The notes under the pieces: model-generated | The model's input: only the letters and a program-made list of their open reading frames with translations | Told to the model about the DNA's origin: nothing | Databases searched by the model: none | Position numbers and translations under genes: made by a program | Shown: positions 9,085 to 17,843 of the stretch, piece after piece | How positions within the stretch are numbered: position 1 is the stretch's first letter | Layout of the letters: each line of letters opens with the position of its first letter | Source: Treponema sp. UBA6367 | GTDB lineage: Bacteria; Spirochaetota; Spirochaetia; Treponematales; Treponemataceae | DNA length: 64,000 bases | Assembly (NCBI GenBank): GCA_002437725.1 | Contig: DJRF01000010.1 | Location: forward strand, 62,001-126,000 | Direction of reading: 5' to 3'

Positions 9085-12000
9085 ATGAAAAACTATTATA
9101 AAAACTTTGATTTAATTTCTAAGACATTTGTAACTGATTGTGATTCAGATGTTCTTTATTTAAGGCACAGAAATACAGGCTTGGAAGTTGTTCATATATG
9201 CAGCAGCGATGAAGAAAATTTGTTTGCATTTGCATTTAGGACTCCTGTAAAAAATTCTACAGGAGCAGCGCATATTCTTGAACATTCTGTTTTTTGTGGT
9301 TCCCAAAAATTTCCATTAAAAGAACCTTTTACAAATCTTATGAATCAAAGCGTCAATACCTTTTTAAACGCTCTTACATATCCTGATAAAACAGTTTATC
9401 CTGCAAGTTCTACAATAAAAGATGATTATTTTAACCTTTTTAGAGTTTATGCAGATGCCGTGTTTTTTCCTTTGTTAAGAAAAGAAACGTTTATGCAAGA
9501 AGCATACCGCCTTGAAGTAGACGAAAAAGATGAATTTACAATTCAAGGTGTTGTATACAATGAAATGAAAGGTTGCTATTCTTCATTTGATTCAGTTGCT
9601 TCTGATTTTCAGTTTAAAAGTTTGCTGCAAGATACAAATTACTCTTACGATTCTGGCGGAGATCCCTTGGAAATTCCAAGCTTTACTTACGATGATTTCA
9701 AGGAATTTCACAAAAAATATTATCGCCCGGACAATTGTATTCTTTTCCTTTATGGAAATATTCCAACAGAAGAACAGCTTGATTTTGTTCAAAAAGAAAT
9801 TTTAGACCGTCTTGAAAAAAAGTTTTCCATTCCGAAACTGGAAGATGTTTATCCATCCGTTCCGAAAGAGTTCGTAGAAATGGAAACTCCTTTGCAAAAT
9901 CAAAAAAATGTAGAAGTCCATGCATTTGCTCCTGACTCTGGTTCTACTGGCAGTACCGTTACAATGAACTGGCTTTGCGGTCAAACTACGGATTTAATTT
10001 CTTACATGGAATGTATTTTTTTGTGCGAAGCGCTAGCTGGAAACGACGGAGCTCCAATTGTAAAAGCCTTGGTTGAATCAGAGTTAGGGGACGACCTCGC
10101 TCCTGGCATAGGAGTTTCAAATGATTCTAGATATTTTACAATTGCACTTGGGTTGCACGGTGTAAAATCTTGTGATGAAAAGAAAGTTTACAATCTTATA
10201 GAAAAAACTTTGCAAGATATTTGCAAAAACGGCCTTGATAAAAAAATGCTGGAATCTGCTGTTATGAGCGTTGACTTTGCAAACAGAGAAATTGTTCGTG
10301 GCAGCGGACCTTATGCTTTGGTTCTTTTAGAAAGAGTTCTTTCTGGATGGAATTATGGAAAAGAACCCGCTCTTATGCTAAAGTTCAGAGAAGCTTTTAA
10401 AGAAGTAAAAAATAAACTGAGCGCAGATTCTGACTACGTTTTAAAACTTATAAAAAAGTATTTACTTGAAAATACTAACCGTTCTTATGTAATTGTAGAG
10501 CCTTCAAAAGATTTCTTGAATGAAAGAAACAAAAAAGAAGCTCTCCTAATAGAAGAATTAAAGTCTAAAACTGACTTAAATAATTTAAAAGAAGAGTTAA
10601 AACGCTTGTATGATTACCAGTCGCATCGAGAAACATTAGAAGAAACTTCTTGCATTCCAAGCTTAAAACTTTCCGGCTTAAAAACAGATATTTACAATGT
10701 AAAAACTGAAATTGAAGAGCTCAAAAATAAGGATTCTATAGTTCCGCTTTTAAAAAATACTGAAAGTACAAATGGAATTGCTTATATTGAAGTGTATTTT
10801 CCAGTCGATGTTCTTTTTCCAGAAGATTATCCATATCTGCCAGTCTATTCATATTGCGCAACGAACCTTGGCTGGAATAATAAAAGATGGTGGCAAACAG
10901 CTTTGGACTGCGCTTGTGTTTCTGGTGGAATGACAGTAAGACTTTCTTCAAATTCTTCTGCAAATACAGAACTTGCGCAAAAAGAAAAAGAACGGCTTTC
11001 AAAATATAATTGCGTAGATCGCGATTGGCTGGTTTTTTCCATAAAGTGTCTTAGTGAAAAATTGCCAGAAGCGTTAAAACTGTTTACGCAAGCTATTGCA
11101 ACGTTTAATTTTAATGATTTAAAACGCATGAAAACTTTGATAGGGGAAATTTCAAGCGGTTTAAAGGCATCTGTAATTCCTAGAGGAAATCGCTTTGCGG
11201 CAAAAAGAGTTCAGTGCCTTGAAAACCATGCTTGCACAGTTGATGAAATTTGGAGAGGCTTTTCGCAATTGTTTGCAATAAAAAGAATTTCTTCTGAATC
11301 TCTTTCTAGTCTAAAAACTCGTTTTGAAAACTATTCAAAAGAAATACTTTCCTCAGGCTCTCTTTTGCACGTAACAACTGATTCTGAGACTATGCCTAAA
11401 GCGGTTGAGCTTCTAAAAAAACTTGCAGTGGATTTAAATTTAAAAAATCCTGTAAAAAAACTGGATATTGATGAGTTTAGGTTTAAAAAACTGCTTCTTC
11501 TTCCAGGGGAAAAAGAAGTTTTGCCAAATTATGAATTTTTTGTTGCAGACGCGCAAGTTGGCTTTTCTGCTTGCACTATGAAGGGCTCTCTGTTTGGCAG
11601 CGATGAAAATCCTGCTGAACTGGTTTTGGCTCATTGGCTTAGCGGAGATTTTTTATGGGAACGTCTAAGGACAAAAGGTGGCGCTTACGGGGCTTACGCT
11701 TCAAGTTCAAATATGGTGGGCTCGTTTAATTTCGCCACTTTTAGAGACCCGTCGCCAGAAAAGTCTGTGCAAGTATTTGAAGAATGTCTAAAAGATGCTG
11801 GAGAAACTTTGCTAGACAAAGCAGAATGTACTAAGCTGATAACTGGAACTTACGGCGATGAAGTTCAGCCAAGTTCGCCTGCTAGCCGCGGAGCACTTGG
11901 TTTTTTAAGAACAGTTTCTTGCATTGTTCCAGAAGACCGCAAAAACAAACTTGAAAAATTGCTAAAGGTAACTCCGGAGCAAGTTCAGAGTGTTGCTAAG

Positions 12001-12117
12001 AAAATATATTCTGAAAAAGACTTAAAAAGATGTGCTATAATTTGCGATTCAGCATCTGCTAAATTGAATACTAAATCAATAAAAAATGCTAGCGTAATTA
12101 TAAAATTGCCTTTATAA
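9085..12117 (+). CDS. M16C zinc metallopeptidase (PreP/Cym1-like)
   Basis: A 1010-residue single-chain M16C peptidase holding both halves of the clam-shell. The inverted zinc motif HILEH is near residue 64, and VVYNEMKGCYS near 150 holds the third ligand. The M16C-associated linker region spans about 460-720, and the second, non-catalytic half includes RTKGGAYGAY near 868. No signal peptide is visible, so it is probably cytoplasmic and degrades released peptides, as known for PreP/falcilysin relatives. AAGGA lies upstream of the ATG. It follows fliG by 42 bases with no terminator visible, so co-transcription is possible. This is the third M16 protein within 8 kb. Confidence 0.88.
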   Translation: MKNYYKNFDLISKTFVTDCDSDVLYLRHRNTGLEVVHICSSDEENLFAFAFRTPVKNSTGAAHILEHSVFCGSQKFPLKEPFTNLMNQSVNTFLNALTYPDKTVYPASSTIKDDYFNLFRVYADAVFFPLLRKETFMQEAYRLEVDEKDEFTIQGVVYNEMKGCYSSFDSVASDFQFKSLLQDTNYSYDSGGDPLEIPSFTYDDFKEFHKKYYRPDNCILFLYGNIPTEEQLDFVQKEILDRLEKKFSIPKLEDVYPSVPKEFVEMETPLQNQKNVEVHAFAPDSGSTGSTVTMNWLCGQTTDLISYMECIFLCEALAGNDGAPIVKALVESELGDDLAPGIGVSNDSRYFTIALGLHGVKSCDEKKVYNLIEKTLQDICKNGLDKKMLESAVMSVDFANREIVRGSGPYALVLLERVLSGWNYGKEPALMLKFREAFKEVKNKLSADSDYVLKLIKKYLLENTNRSYVIVEPSKDFLNERNKKEALLIEELKSKTDLNNLKEELKRLYDYQSHRETLEETSCIPSLKLSGLKTDIYNVKTEIEELKNKDSIVPLLKNTESTNGIAYIEVYFPVDVLFPEDYPYLPVYSYCATNLGWNNKRWWQTALDCACVSGGMTVRLSSNSSANTELAQKEKERLSKYNCVDRDWLVFSIKCLSEKLPEALKLFTQAIATFNFNDLKRMKTLIGEISSGLKASVIPRGNRFAAKRVQCLENHACTVDEIWRGFSQLFAIKRISSESLSSLKTRFENYSKEILSSGSLLHVTTDSETMPKAVELLKKLAVDLNLKNPVKKLDIDEFRFKKLLLLPGEKEVLPNYEFFVADAQVGFSACTMKGSLFGSDENPAELVLAHWLSGDFLWERLRTKGGAYGAYASSSNMVGSFNFATFRDPSPEKSVQVFEECLKDAGETLLDKAECTKLITGTYGDEVQPSSPASRGALGFLRTVSCIVPEDRKNKLEKLLKVTPEQVQSVAKKIYSEKDLKRCAIICDSASAKLNTKSIKNASVIIKLPL

Positions 12118-12131
12118 TAGATAAGAGTAAC

Positions 12132-12206
12132 TTGAAAGTCGAGTTTTTATATTGAATTAAAAAATCGTTCACGCTTTTATTTTTCTTGATATAAAAACTC
12201 AACATT
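12132..12206. repeat. Palindromic intergenic element (family copy)
   Basis: A perfect 12-bp inverted repeat, GAGTTTTTATAT at 12141-12152 and ATATAAAAACTC at 12189-12200, encloses a 36-base AT-rich core. The flank TTGAAAGTCGAGTTTTTAT closely matches the edge of the element at 45409-45496 read in reverse complement. In RNA it would form a long stem and could end transcription of the M16C gene, although there is no clean U-tract. Confidence 0.5.
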
Positions 12207-12246
12207 CGTGTTATTTGGAGAGTATCGTTATTACCGAGGTCTGATT

Positions 12247-12465
12247 ATGGATAAGAAAACTAAAAAGTGTGTTGAGATGTTGCGTCAGCTTGTGTCAGAT
12301 GTTCAGGGTGCTCCTTATCCGGGAGAGGATATAAAAGGTGAACTTTATTCTATTTGGTACGAACATGCGCAAAAAGCAGCTGTTACTTGTTTTGAGTATT
12401 TAGATGAGAACTTTCCAGAAGATTCAAAGGATGTAAATACAAAAATAAACAAACTCTTTCAATAA
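12247..12465 (+). CDS. Small conserved-looking protein of unknown function
   Basis: A 72-residue acidic, helical protein. I chose ATG 12247 because GAGG lies seven bases upstream, whereas the in-frame GTG at 12208 has no ribosome-binding site and lies next to the palindromic element. No known motif is recognised. It is soluble, has two cysteines and no signal peptide. It sits alone between the M16C gene and the next unknown gene, 68 bases upstream of the latter, so they may form a short operon. The ORF's codon use matches its neighbours, which supports it being real. Confidence 0.6.
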   Translation: MDKKTKKCVEMLRQLVSDVQGAPYPGEDIKGELYSIWYEHAQKAAVTCFEYLDENFPEDSKDVNTKINKLFQ

Positions 12466-12533
12466 AACTTATGAATCCTTGTTTTTATACCGAAAATTAA
12501 TAATGACTTATAAAGTGAGGATTTTTTCAGAAG

Positions 12534-13682
12534 ATGAGTGTTACAAAAAAGTGTATAAAAGCAAATCGTTATCAGTTAAACGGAGCTCTAAAAAAAAATG
12601 GTGTTAATATATGGCGCTATACTTTTAACGGCATTGAAACTAGCACAGGTTTAGAGCGAAAGTTTTTTGTAGAGCTTTCAATGATAAATCCTTATCTTTC
12701 TCAAAATGAAGTTGTTTTAGGTTTTAAGTCTAGAATGAACATTTCTGCAGATGACCTTCAAAATGTTCTTGCAGGAACAGCCTCTGCTCAAAAAATCCAA
12801 AGTGAATCTATTTTAACTCCCTCTTATGTGGTTGTAAGAGCAGGCGTGCTTGGCGCAGGCGCTAAAGAAATGTGCGAATACCACTGTATTAGGCAAGTTG
12901 AAATTGCTCCGAAAGAGTTTCAAGTAAAAGTTGGAAACTGCCTTTTTACAGAGGAAAAAATTTCAGGAAGAATGGACGTTTCTCTTTCTGAATTGCACGA
13001 GCAGCCAGAACTTCTTTGCAATCCTGGAATAATTAGCTGGGAACTTAGATACGATATTCGTAGTTCTTTTGATGATGGCTTTGAAAATCGTGATTATACA
13101 TGGCTTGCAACTGGTGCTAGAACTGTTTTTGCAGGAACTATTACCTTAGATGGAAAAGAATACAACGTAATTCCTAAAAAATCATTTGGTTATTTAGACA
13201 GAAAATGGGGAAAAACTTTGCCTTCGACCTGGATTCATCTTTCTTCTTGTAATCTTACAAGCATGATTTCCGGAAAAACTTTAACAGAATCATCTTGCGC
13301 AGTCCAAGGTATGTACGACGAAAAAATGGTTGTTCTTTCCGACTTTGAGGGAAAGAAAATTGCTTTTTCTGGCAATAGTATTTATGAATTTTCACAATTG
13401 CCAGAATCTGAAGAAGGCGAAAAACTGCACTGGACTGTAAGCGCAAACAATAAGTCTTACGTAATTGACATTGATATATTTACTATTGCGGACTTGATGT
13501 TTGTTCGCAGCATCGAGCTTCCTGACGGCGGAAGAAAGATTTTAAAAGTTCTTAGCGGTGGAAATGGAAGCGGAGAAATTCGCCTTTATAAAAAAATAAA
13601 AAAGAATCTTGAGCTTATTGAACACGCAAAAATTCAAAACTGCCTTTGTGAATATGGAAAGATTGAGCTTCCAGAAAACTAA
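12534..13682 (+). CDS. Hypothetical protein, possible CrtC/tocopherol-cyclase-like beta-barrel
   Basis: A 382-residue cytoplasmic-looking protein without signal peptide. It is rich in beta-strand patterns, and a central segment reading SFGYLDRKWGKTLPSTWIHL resembles the 'D..WG...P..W.W' hallmark of lipocalin-like AttH/CrtC/tocopherol-cyclase proteins. That resemblance is weak and the assignment is an inference; a DUF2804-like protein is another possibility. Several cysteines are scattered through the chain. GAGG lies some 12 bases before the ATG. It precedes clpB by about 90 bases but probably has separate transcription, since clpB has its own leader. Confidence 0.6.
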   Translation: MSVTKKCIKANRYQLNGALKKNGVNIWRYTFNGIETSTGLERKFFVELSMINPYLSQNEVVLGFKSRMNISADDLQNVLAGTASAQKIQSESILTPSYVVVRAGVLGAGAKEMCEYHCIRQVEIAPKEFQVKVGNCLFTEEKISGRMDVSLSELHEQPELLCNPGIISWELRYDIRSSFDDGFENRDYTWLATGARTVFAGTITLDGKEYNVIPKKSFGYLDRKWGKTLPSTWIHLSSCNLTSMISGKTLTESSCAVQGMYDEKMVVLSDFEGKKIAFSGNSIYEFSQLPESEEGEKLHWTVSANNKSYVIDIDIFTIADLMFVRSIELPDGGRKILKVLSGGNGSGEIRLYKKIKKNLELIEHAKIQNCLCEYGKIELPEN

Positions 13683-13713
13683 TTTCCACTATACATTTTT
13701 TTCTTGCCTTTTT

Positions 13714-13774
13714 TATAATTTATGATTACCTTATCTCGTGAAAGAAAAATAACTTTTTTCTGCGAGGTAATTCT
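13714..13774 (+). promoter_or_regulatory. clpB leader with ribosome-binding-site hairpin
   Basis: TATAAT at 13714-13719 is a likely -10 box; no good -35 box is seen. The leader contains ATTACCT (13725-13731) and its exact complement AGGTAAT (13765-13771). The second arm contains the GAGG Shine-Dalgarno, so ribosome access would be blocked when it is paired. The loop holds a weaker A/U stem (GAAAG.../...CTTTTTTC). An all-A/U, partly mismatched stem hiding the ribosome-binding site of a heat-shock gene is what an RNA thermometer looks like; this is inference. Confidence 0.4.
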
Positions 13775-16360
13775 ATGAATTATGATCAATTTACTTTAAA
13801 AATGCAGGACTGCTTGCAAGATGCAAGTGCTCTTGCCCAAAAAAATGACCACAGTGAAATAGGTCTTGAACATCTTTTGTCTGCTCTTTTATCGCAGCAA
13901 GACGGGATTGTTCTTCCAATTGTAGAACGAATTGGTGTAAATATACAAAATTTTCAGAGCCAGCTTGATGACTTGCTAAAATCTTATCCAGTTGTTACTG
14001 GAAATGCTCAAATGCGTTTTTCAGATGCTGCGCAAAAAGTCTTGGCAAAAGCTGAAGATGAAATGTCCAAGTTAAAAGATCAGTATCTTTCTTGCGAACA
14101 TCTTTTTCTTGCAATGACAAAATCCGATTCAAATGTTGGAGATTTGCTAAGAAAAAACGGTATAACTTATGAAGCCGTTCTTGAAGCCCTGAAGTCCGTT
14201 CGCGGAAACCAAAGCGTTGATTCCCAGGACCCGGAAAGCAAGATGCGTTCTTTGGAAAAATACTGCACGGATTTAACTGCGCGCGCCCGTCAGGACAAGA
14301 TTGACCCGGTTATCGGCCGTGATGAGGAAATCCGCCGTGTAATGCAGGTTTTGTGCCGCCGAACAAAGAACAACCCTGTTCTGATTGGTGAGCCTGGCGT
14401 TGGTAAAACTGCGATTGTTGAAGGTCTTGCTCGCCGAATCGCTAGCGGAGATGTGCCTGAAAGCCTTAAAAACAAGCGTCTTCTTTCGCTTGACATGGGA
14501 AGCCTTGTTGCCGGTGCAAAGTTCCGCGGTGAATTTGAAGAGAGGCTAAAAGCCGTAATCACTGAAGTTACAAAGTCTGAAGGACAGATAATTTTGTTTA
14601 TCGATGAGCTTCACACGATTGTTGGGGCTGGCGCAAGCGAAGGTTCAATGGACGCTTCAAACTTGCTAAAGCCAGCGTTGAGCCGTGGGGAAATTCACGT
14701 TATTGGTGCTACAACTCTTGACGAATACCGCAAGTACATTGAAAAAGACGCTGCCCTTGAGCGAAGATTTCAGCAGGTTTACTGCGCCGAGCCGACCGTT
14801 GAGGACACAATCGCTATTTTGCGCGGACTTCGCGACAAGTACGAAATTCATCACGGAGTTAGAATCAACGATGAGGCTTTGGTCAGCGCGGCAGTTCTTT
14901 CAAACCGCTACATCACAAACCGCTTTTTGCCAGACAAGGCGATTGACTTGGTTGATGAGGCAGCAAGCCGCCTAAAGATGGAAATTGAAAGCCAGCCTAC
15001 CGAGCTTGACCAGATTGAGCGAAAACTTTTGCAGCTTCAGATTGAAAAGCAGTCTTTGAGCAAGGAAGACGACAACGCTTCAAAAGAGCGTCTTGAAAAA
15101 CTTGAAAAAGAACTTTCAGAGCTGACTTCAAAACGCGATGCCATGAAACTTCAGTGGCAGAACGAAAAAAACAGCATCGACAAGAGCCGCAAAATAAAAG
15201 AAGAGCTTGAAGAGGCGCGCTTTAACGAAGAAAAATACACCCGCGAAGGAAACCTTGCAAAAGCTGCTGAATTAAAGTACAGCACAATTCCTTCATTGGA
15301 AAAGCAGCTTGCAGAGGCTGTTGCCCACGACAAGGAAGTTGAGGCGAACCCAGAGCGAGAGTCCCTTTTGCGGCAGGAAGTTACGGAAGAAGACATTGCG
15401 CGTGTTGTAAGCAACTGGACAGGAATTCCTGTTGCAAAAATGCTTTCTAGCGAAAAGCAGAAATATTTGCAGCTTGAAGAAGTTCTTCACAAGCGTGTTA
15501 TTGGGCAGAATGAAGCCGTGCAGGTTGTAAGCGATGCAATCCGCCGTAACCGTTCCGGCTTGAGCGACCCGAACCGTCCGCTTGGAAGCTTCCTGTTCAT
15601 AGGACCGACTGGTGTTGGTAAAACAGAGCTTGCAAAAACTCTTGCAGACTTCTTGTTCAACGATGAAAAGTCGCTTACTCGAATCGATATGTCTGAGTAT
15701 ATGGAAAAATTCAGCGTGAGCCGTTTGATTGGCGCGCCTCCGGGATACGTTGGCTACGATGAAGGCGGTCAGCTTACAGAAGCAGTGCGCCGCCGTCCTT
15801 ACAGCGTAGTTTTGTTCGATGAAGTTGAAAAAGCGCATCCTGATGTTTTCAATGTTCTTCTTCAGGTTCTTGATGACGGAAGACTTACAGACGGACAGGG
15901 CAGAGTTGTGGACTTTAAGAACACAATTATCATTATGACGAGCAACTTGGGAAGCGAGCTGATTCTTGATGCTGACACAGACGAGAAGATGAAAGAAGCA
16001 AGAACTCAGATTGACGGTTTGCTTAAAACGCATTTCCGCCCTGAATTCTTGAACCGAATCGACGAAATTGTAATGTTCGGCCGTCTTGACAAGAGCTGCA
16101 TTGGCGGAATTGTAAAGATTCAGCTTGAGCGTGTTGCAAAACGCCTTGAAGACAGAAGAATTACAATTAAGTTTGACGATTCTGCTGTGGAATTCATTGC
16201 AGAAAAAGGCTATGACCCTGCGTTTGGTGCCCGCCCTGTAAAGCGTGCGGTTCAGACTTGGGTAGAAAATCCGCTTTCAAAGGAACTTCTTGAAGGAAAG
16301 TTCGCCGAAGGCTGCACGATAAATGTTTCGAGCAACGGACGTGAGCTTGTGTTTAAGTAA
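13775..16360 (+). CDS. clpB: ATP-dependent disaggregase ClpB
   Basis: An 861-residue Hsp100 chaperone of normal length. The N-domain with two Clp repeats covers about 1-145. NBD1 has Walker A GEPGVGKT near 204, the coiled-coil M-domain lies at about 405-520, and NBD2 has Walker A GPTGVGKT near 609. With DnaK it threads aggregated proteins through its hexameric pore. The presence of the M-domain separates it from ClpA/ClpC. The start has GAGG about eight bases upstream, within a predicted hairpin. From about base 14,180 onward the codon choice changes abruptly to G/C-ending codons (CGC, AAG, GAC), while the first ~135 codons look like the neighbours, so the gene may be a recombinant mosaic. 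A strong palindromic terminator follows. Confidence 0.97.
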   Translation: MNYDQFTLKMQDCLQDASALAQKNDHSEIGLEHLLSALLSQQDGIVLPIVERIGVNIQNFQSQLDDLLKSYPVVTGNAQMRFSDAAQKVLAKAEDEMSKLKDQYLSCEHLFLAMTKSDSNVGDLLRKNGITYEAVLEALKSVRGNQSVDSQDPESKMRSLEKYCTDLTARARQDKIDPVIGRDEEIRRVMQVLCRRTKNNPVLIGEPGVGKTAIVEGLARRIASGDVPESLKNKRLLSLDMGSLVAGAKFRGEFEERLKAVITEVTKSEGQIILFIDELHTIVGAGASEGSMDASNLLKPALSRGEIHVIGATTLDEYRKYIEKDAALERRFQQVYCAEPTVEDTIAILRGLRDKYEIHHGVRINDEALVSAAVLSNRYITNRFLPDKAIDLVDEAASRLKMEIESQPTELDQIERKLLQLQIEKQSLSKEDDNASKERLEKLEKELSELTSKRDAMKLQWQNEKNSIDKSRKIKEELEEARFNEEKYTREGNLAKAAELKYSTIPSLEKQLAEAVAHDKEVEANPERESLLRQEVTEEDIARVVSNWTGIPVAKMLSSEKQKYLQLEEVLHKRVIGQNEAVQVVSDAIRRNRSGLSDPNRPLGSFLFIGPTGVGKTELAKTLADFLFNDEKSLTRIDMSEYMEKFSVSRLIGAPPGYVGYDEGGQLTEAVRRRPYSVVLFDEVEKAHPDVFNVLLQVLDDGRLTDGQGRVVDFKNTIIIMTSNLGSELILDADTDEKMKEARTQIDGLLKTHFRPEFLNRIDEIVMFGRLDKSCIGGIVKIQLERVAKRLEDRRITIKFDDSAVEFIAEKGYDPAFGARPVKRAVQTWVENPLSKELLEGKFAEGCTINVSSNGRELVFK

Positions 16361-16385
16361 TTTGCAGTGATGTCATGGAAAAACT

Positions 16386-16440
16386 AAAAACGTTTGGTCA
16401 AGGTCTTGAGCGAAAGTATGCCTTGACTAGACGTTTTTTT
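16386..16440 (+). terminator. clpB terminator, palindromic repeat
   Basis: AAAACGT...GGTCAAGG pairs with CCTTGAC...ACGTTTTTTT across a loop of about 17 bases, giving a rho-independent terminator 25 bases after the clpB stop. A near copy lies at 24551-24597 (GGTCAAGG and CCTTGAC arms, CTTGAGCG or its complement in the core), so this is also a dispersed repeat. Just downstream, GAAGTTTAGGCTA (16452-16464) matches the inside of the terminal inverted repeat of the element at 22571-22782. Confidence 0.7.
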
Positions 16441-16479
16441 ATAAAAATTTGAAGTTTAGGCTATTTTTTACAAATTTGC

Positions 16480-17616
16480 CTACATTTCGCCCAAGAAGCC
16501 CATGATAATTCCGCCGATAATTAGCGAGCCGATTTGTCCTGAGACGTTCGCGCTCACCGCGTGCATGAGGATGAAGTTCTGGTTGTCCTCCTCAAGGGCG
16601 ATTTTCTGGACAACGCGGCTTGCCATCGGGAATGCGGAAATTCCGCACGCGCCGATCATCGGATTCAGCTTGTCGCCTTTTTTGCGGAACAGGTTCAGGA
16701 ATTTTGCGAACAGGATTCCGCAGACCGTGTCGCCGATAAACGCAATTAGACCCAAAAGCATAATCAGAAGCGTCTGCACGGTAAGGAAATTCTGCGCTGT
16801 CATGCTCGCTCCCACGCTGATTCCCAAAAGCAAAGTCACGATGTTTGAAAGCTCGTTCTGCGCCGCCGTCGAAAGTTTTTCAAGAACGCCGCACTCGCGG
16901 ATTAAATTTCCGAACATAAGAAAGCCGATTAAAGCCGCTGCATCCGGAATCAGAATGCTTACCGCAACCGTAACTGCGACCGGAAAAACGACCATCACCC
17001 AGTGCGGAATGTTCTTGTTCTTCGCCTTGATTCTTGTTGTGCGCTCCTTTTTTGTCGTAAGAAGCTTGATTACAGGCGGCATGATAATCGGAACAAGGCT
17101 CATGTAAGAATAAGCCACGACCGTAATCTGCCCCAAAAGATTTTTTGCGAAGCGGCTTGCGACAACAATCGCAGTCGGCCCGTCCGCCGCTCCGATAACA
17201 CCTATGCTCAGTGCCTCGTTTATGCTGAATCCGAATCCAAAGTAGGCGACCGCCGCCGCAATGAAAATTCCAAAATGCGCCACAATTCCAAAGACCAAAA
17301 GCCACGGACGCTCAAGCAGCGGCTTAAAGTCAATCATCGCGCCAACGCCAATAAAAATCAGCAGCGGAAAAAGTTCCGTCATGATTCCGCAGTCAAAAAG
17401 AATCTGAAGCGCGCCCGGATGCTCCGCCGTTCCAAGCACAACCGCCAGCGGAAGATTCACCAGAATCGCACCGAATCCGATCGGCAGAAGAAGCATAGGC
17501 TCGTACTTTTTATACACCGCAAGAAAAATCAGAATCGCGCCAACCGCAATCATCGCAAAATTCTGCCAGGTCATCGCCCCGATTCCACTCGAAAAATAAT
17601 CCAAAATCAGTTCCAT
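16480..17616 (-). CDS. Na+-translocating decarboxylase beta-subunit family protein (OadB/GcdB)
   Basis: A 378-residue inner-membrane protein with about ten hydrophobic segments. It carries the family signature GVIGAADGPTAIVVASRF (near 155), whose Asp in AADGPT is essential for Na+ movement in OadB, and a second conserved stretch CGISAFPMASRV (near 330). In the classical pump this subunit exports Na+ while the carboxybiotin on the alpha subunit is decarboxylated. No alpha or gamma subunit gene is nearby, so the partner is encoded elsewhere or the role differs. The start at 17616 has GGAGG seven bases upstream; the longer frame to 17670 lacks one. It is preceded by a riboswitch-like leader, a terminator, a REP-like palindrome and a nine-base G/C run. 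Codons are markedly G+C-rich. Confidence 0.88.
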   Translation of the reverse strand: MELILDYFSSGIGAMTWQNFAMIAVGAILIFLAVYKKYEPMLLLPIGFGAILVNLPLAVVLGTAEHPGALQILFDCGIMTELFPLLIFIGVGAMIDFKPLLERPWLLVFGIVAHFGIFIAAAVAYFGFGFSINEALSIGVIGAADGPTAIVVASRFAKNLLGQITVVAYSYMSLVPIIMPPVIKLLTTKKERTTRIKAKNKNIPHWVMVVFPVAVTVAVSILIPDAAALIGFLMFGNLIRECGVLEKLSTAAQNELSNIVTLLLGISVGASMTAQNFLTVQTLLIMLLGLIAFIGDTVCGILFAKFLNLFRKKGDKLNPMIGACGISAFPMASRVVQKIALEEDNQNFILMHAVSANVSGQIGSLIIGGIIMGFLGEM

Positions 17617-17691
17617 TTTAAAACCTCCGTTTTGACTGATTGTCGTTATCTGCATTGCAAAGTCTGTCATTATCCAGCTTGACTTCTGTTG

Positions 17692-17756
17692 TCATCTTCG
17701 GGCTTGACCCGAAGATCTGTTGCAGGAGATTGCCGCGTCAAGCGCGACAATGACAT
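17692..17756. repeat. REP-like extragenic palindrome
   Basis: Two hairpins lie side by side: CTTCGGGCTTGACCCGAAG and GTCGCGCTTGACGCGGC (read on the minus strand, imperfect), flanked by TTGTCAT and ATGACA ends. The layout matches the 'GTCAT...GGGCTTGACCC...GCGTCAAGCGC...ATGAC' palindromes found dispersed in many bacterial genomes. It lies in the OadB leader between the terminator and the start codon. It is followed by a run of nine G residues at 17760-17768. Confidence 0.6.
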
Positions 17757-17774
17757 TCTGGGGGGGGGAGGCAC

Positions 17775-17843
17775 AAAAAAAAGACCCTTTGCCCAATTAC
17801 CCTGAAATAATGAAAATAACAGGATAATCAGGCAAAAGGTCTT
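17775..17843 (-). terminator. Intrinsic terminator of the riboswitch-like leader
   Basis: On the minus strand AAGACCTTTTGCCTGATTATCC pairs with the complementary GGGTAATTGGGCAAAGGGTCTT (imperfectly, about 20 bp), and eight U residues follow at 17782-17775. The first arm includes the AAGACCTTTTGC strand that closes the aptamer stem, so aptamer and terminator cannot form together. Ligand binding would then favour read-through into the OadB-like gene. Confidence 0.7.

Noticed and set aside
15293..16033. Long open frame antisense to clpB (246 residues)
   Set aside because: It lies entirely inside clpB, encodes low-quality Arg/Ser/Phe-rich sequence with no motif, and is explained by clpB codon use.
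17617..17670. N-terminal extension of the OadB-like protein
   Set aside because: It would start without a ribosome-binding site, whereas ATG 17616 has GGAGG at ideal spacing.
17002..17682. Long open frame antisense to the OadB-like gene (226 residues)
   Set aside because: Very Arg/Asn-rich sequence, no ribosome-binding site, and fully overlapped by a conserved membrane-protein gene and its leader.
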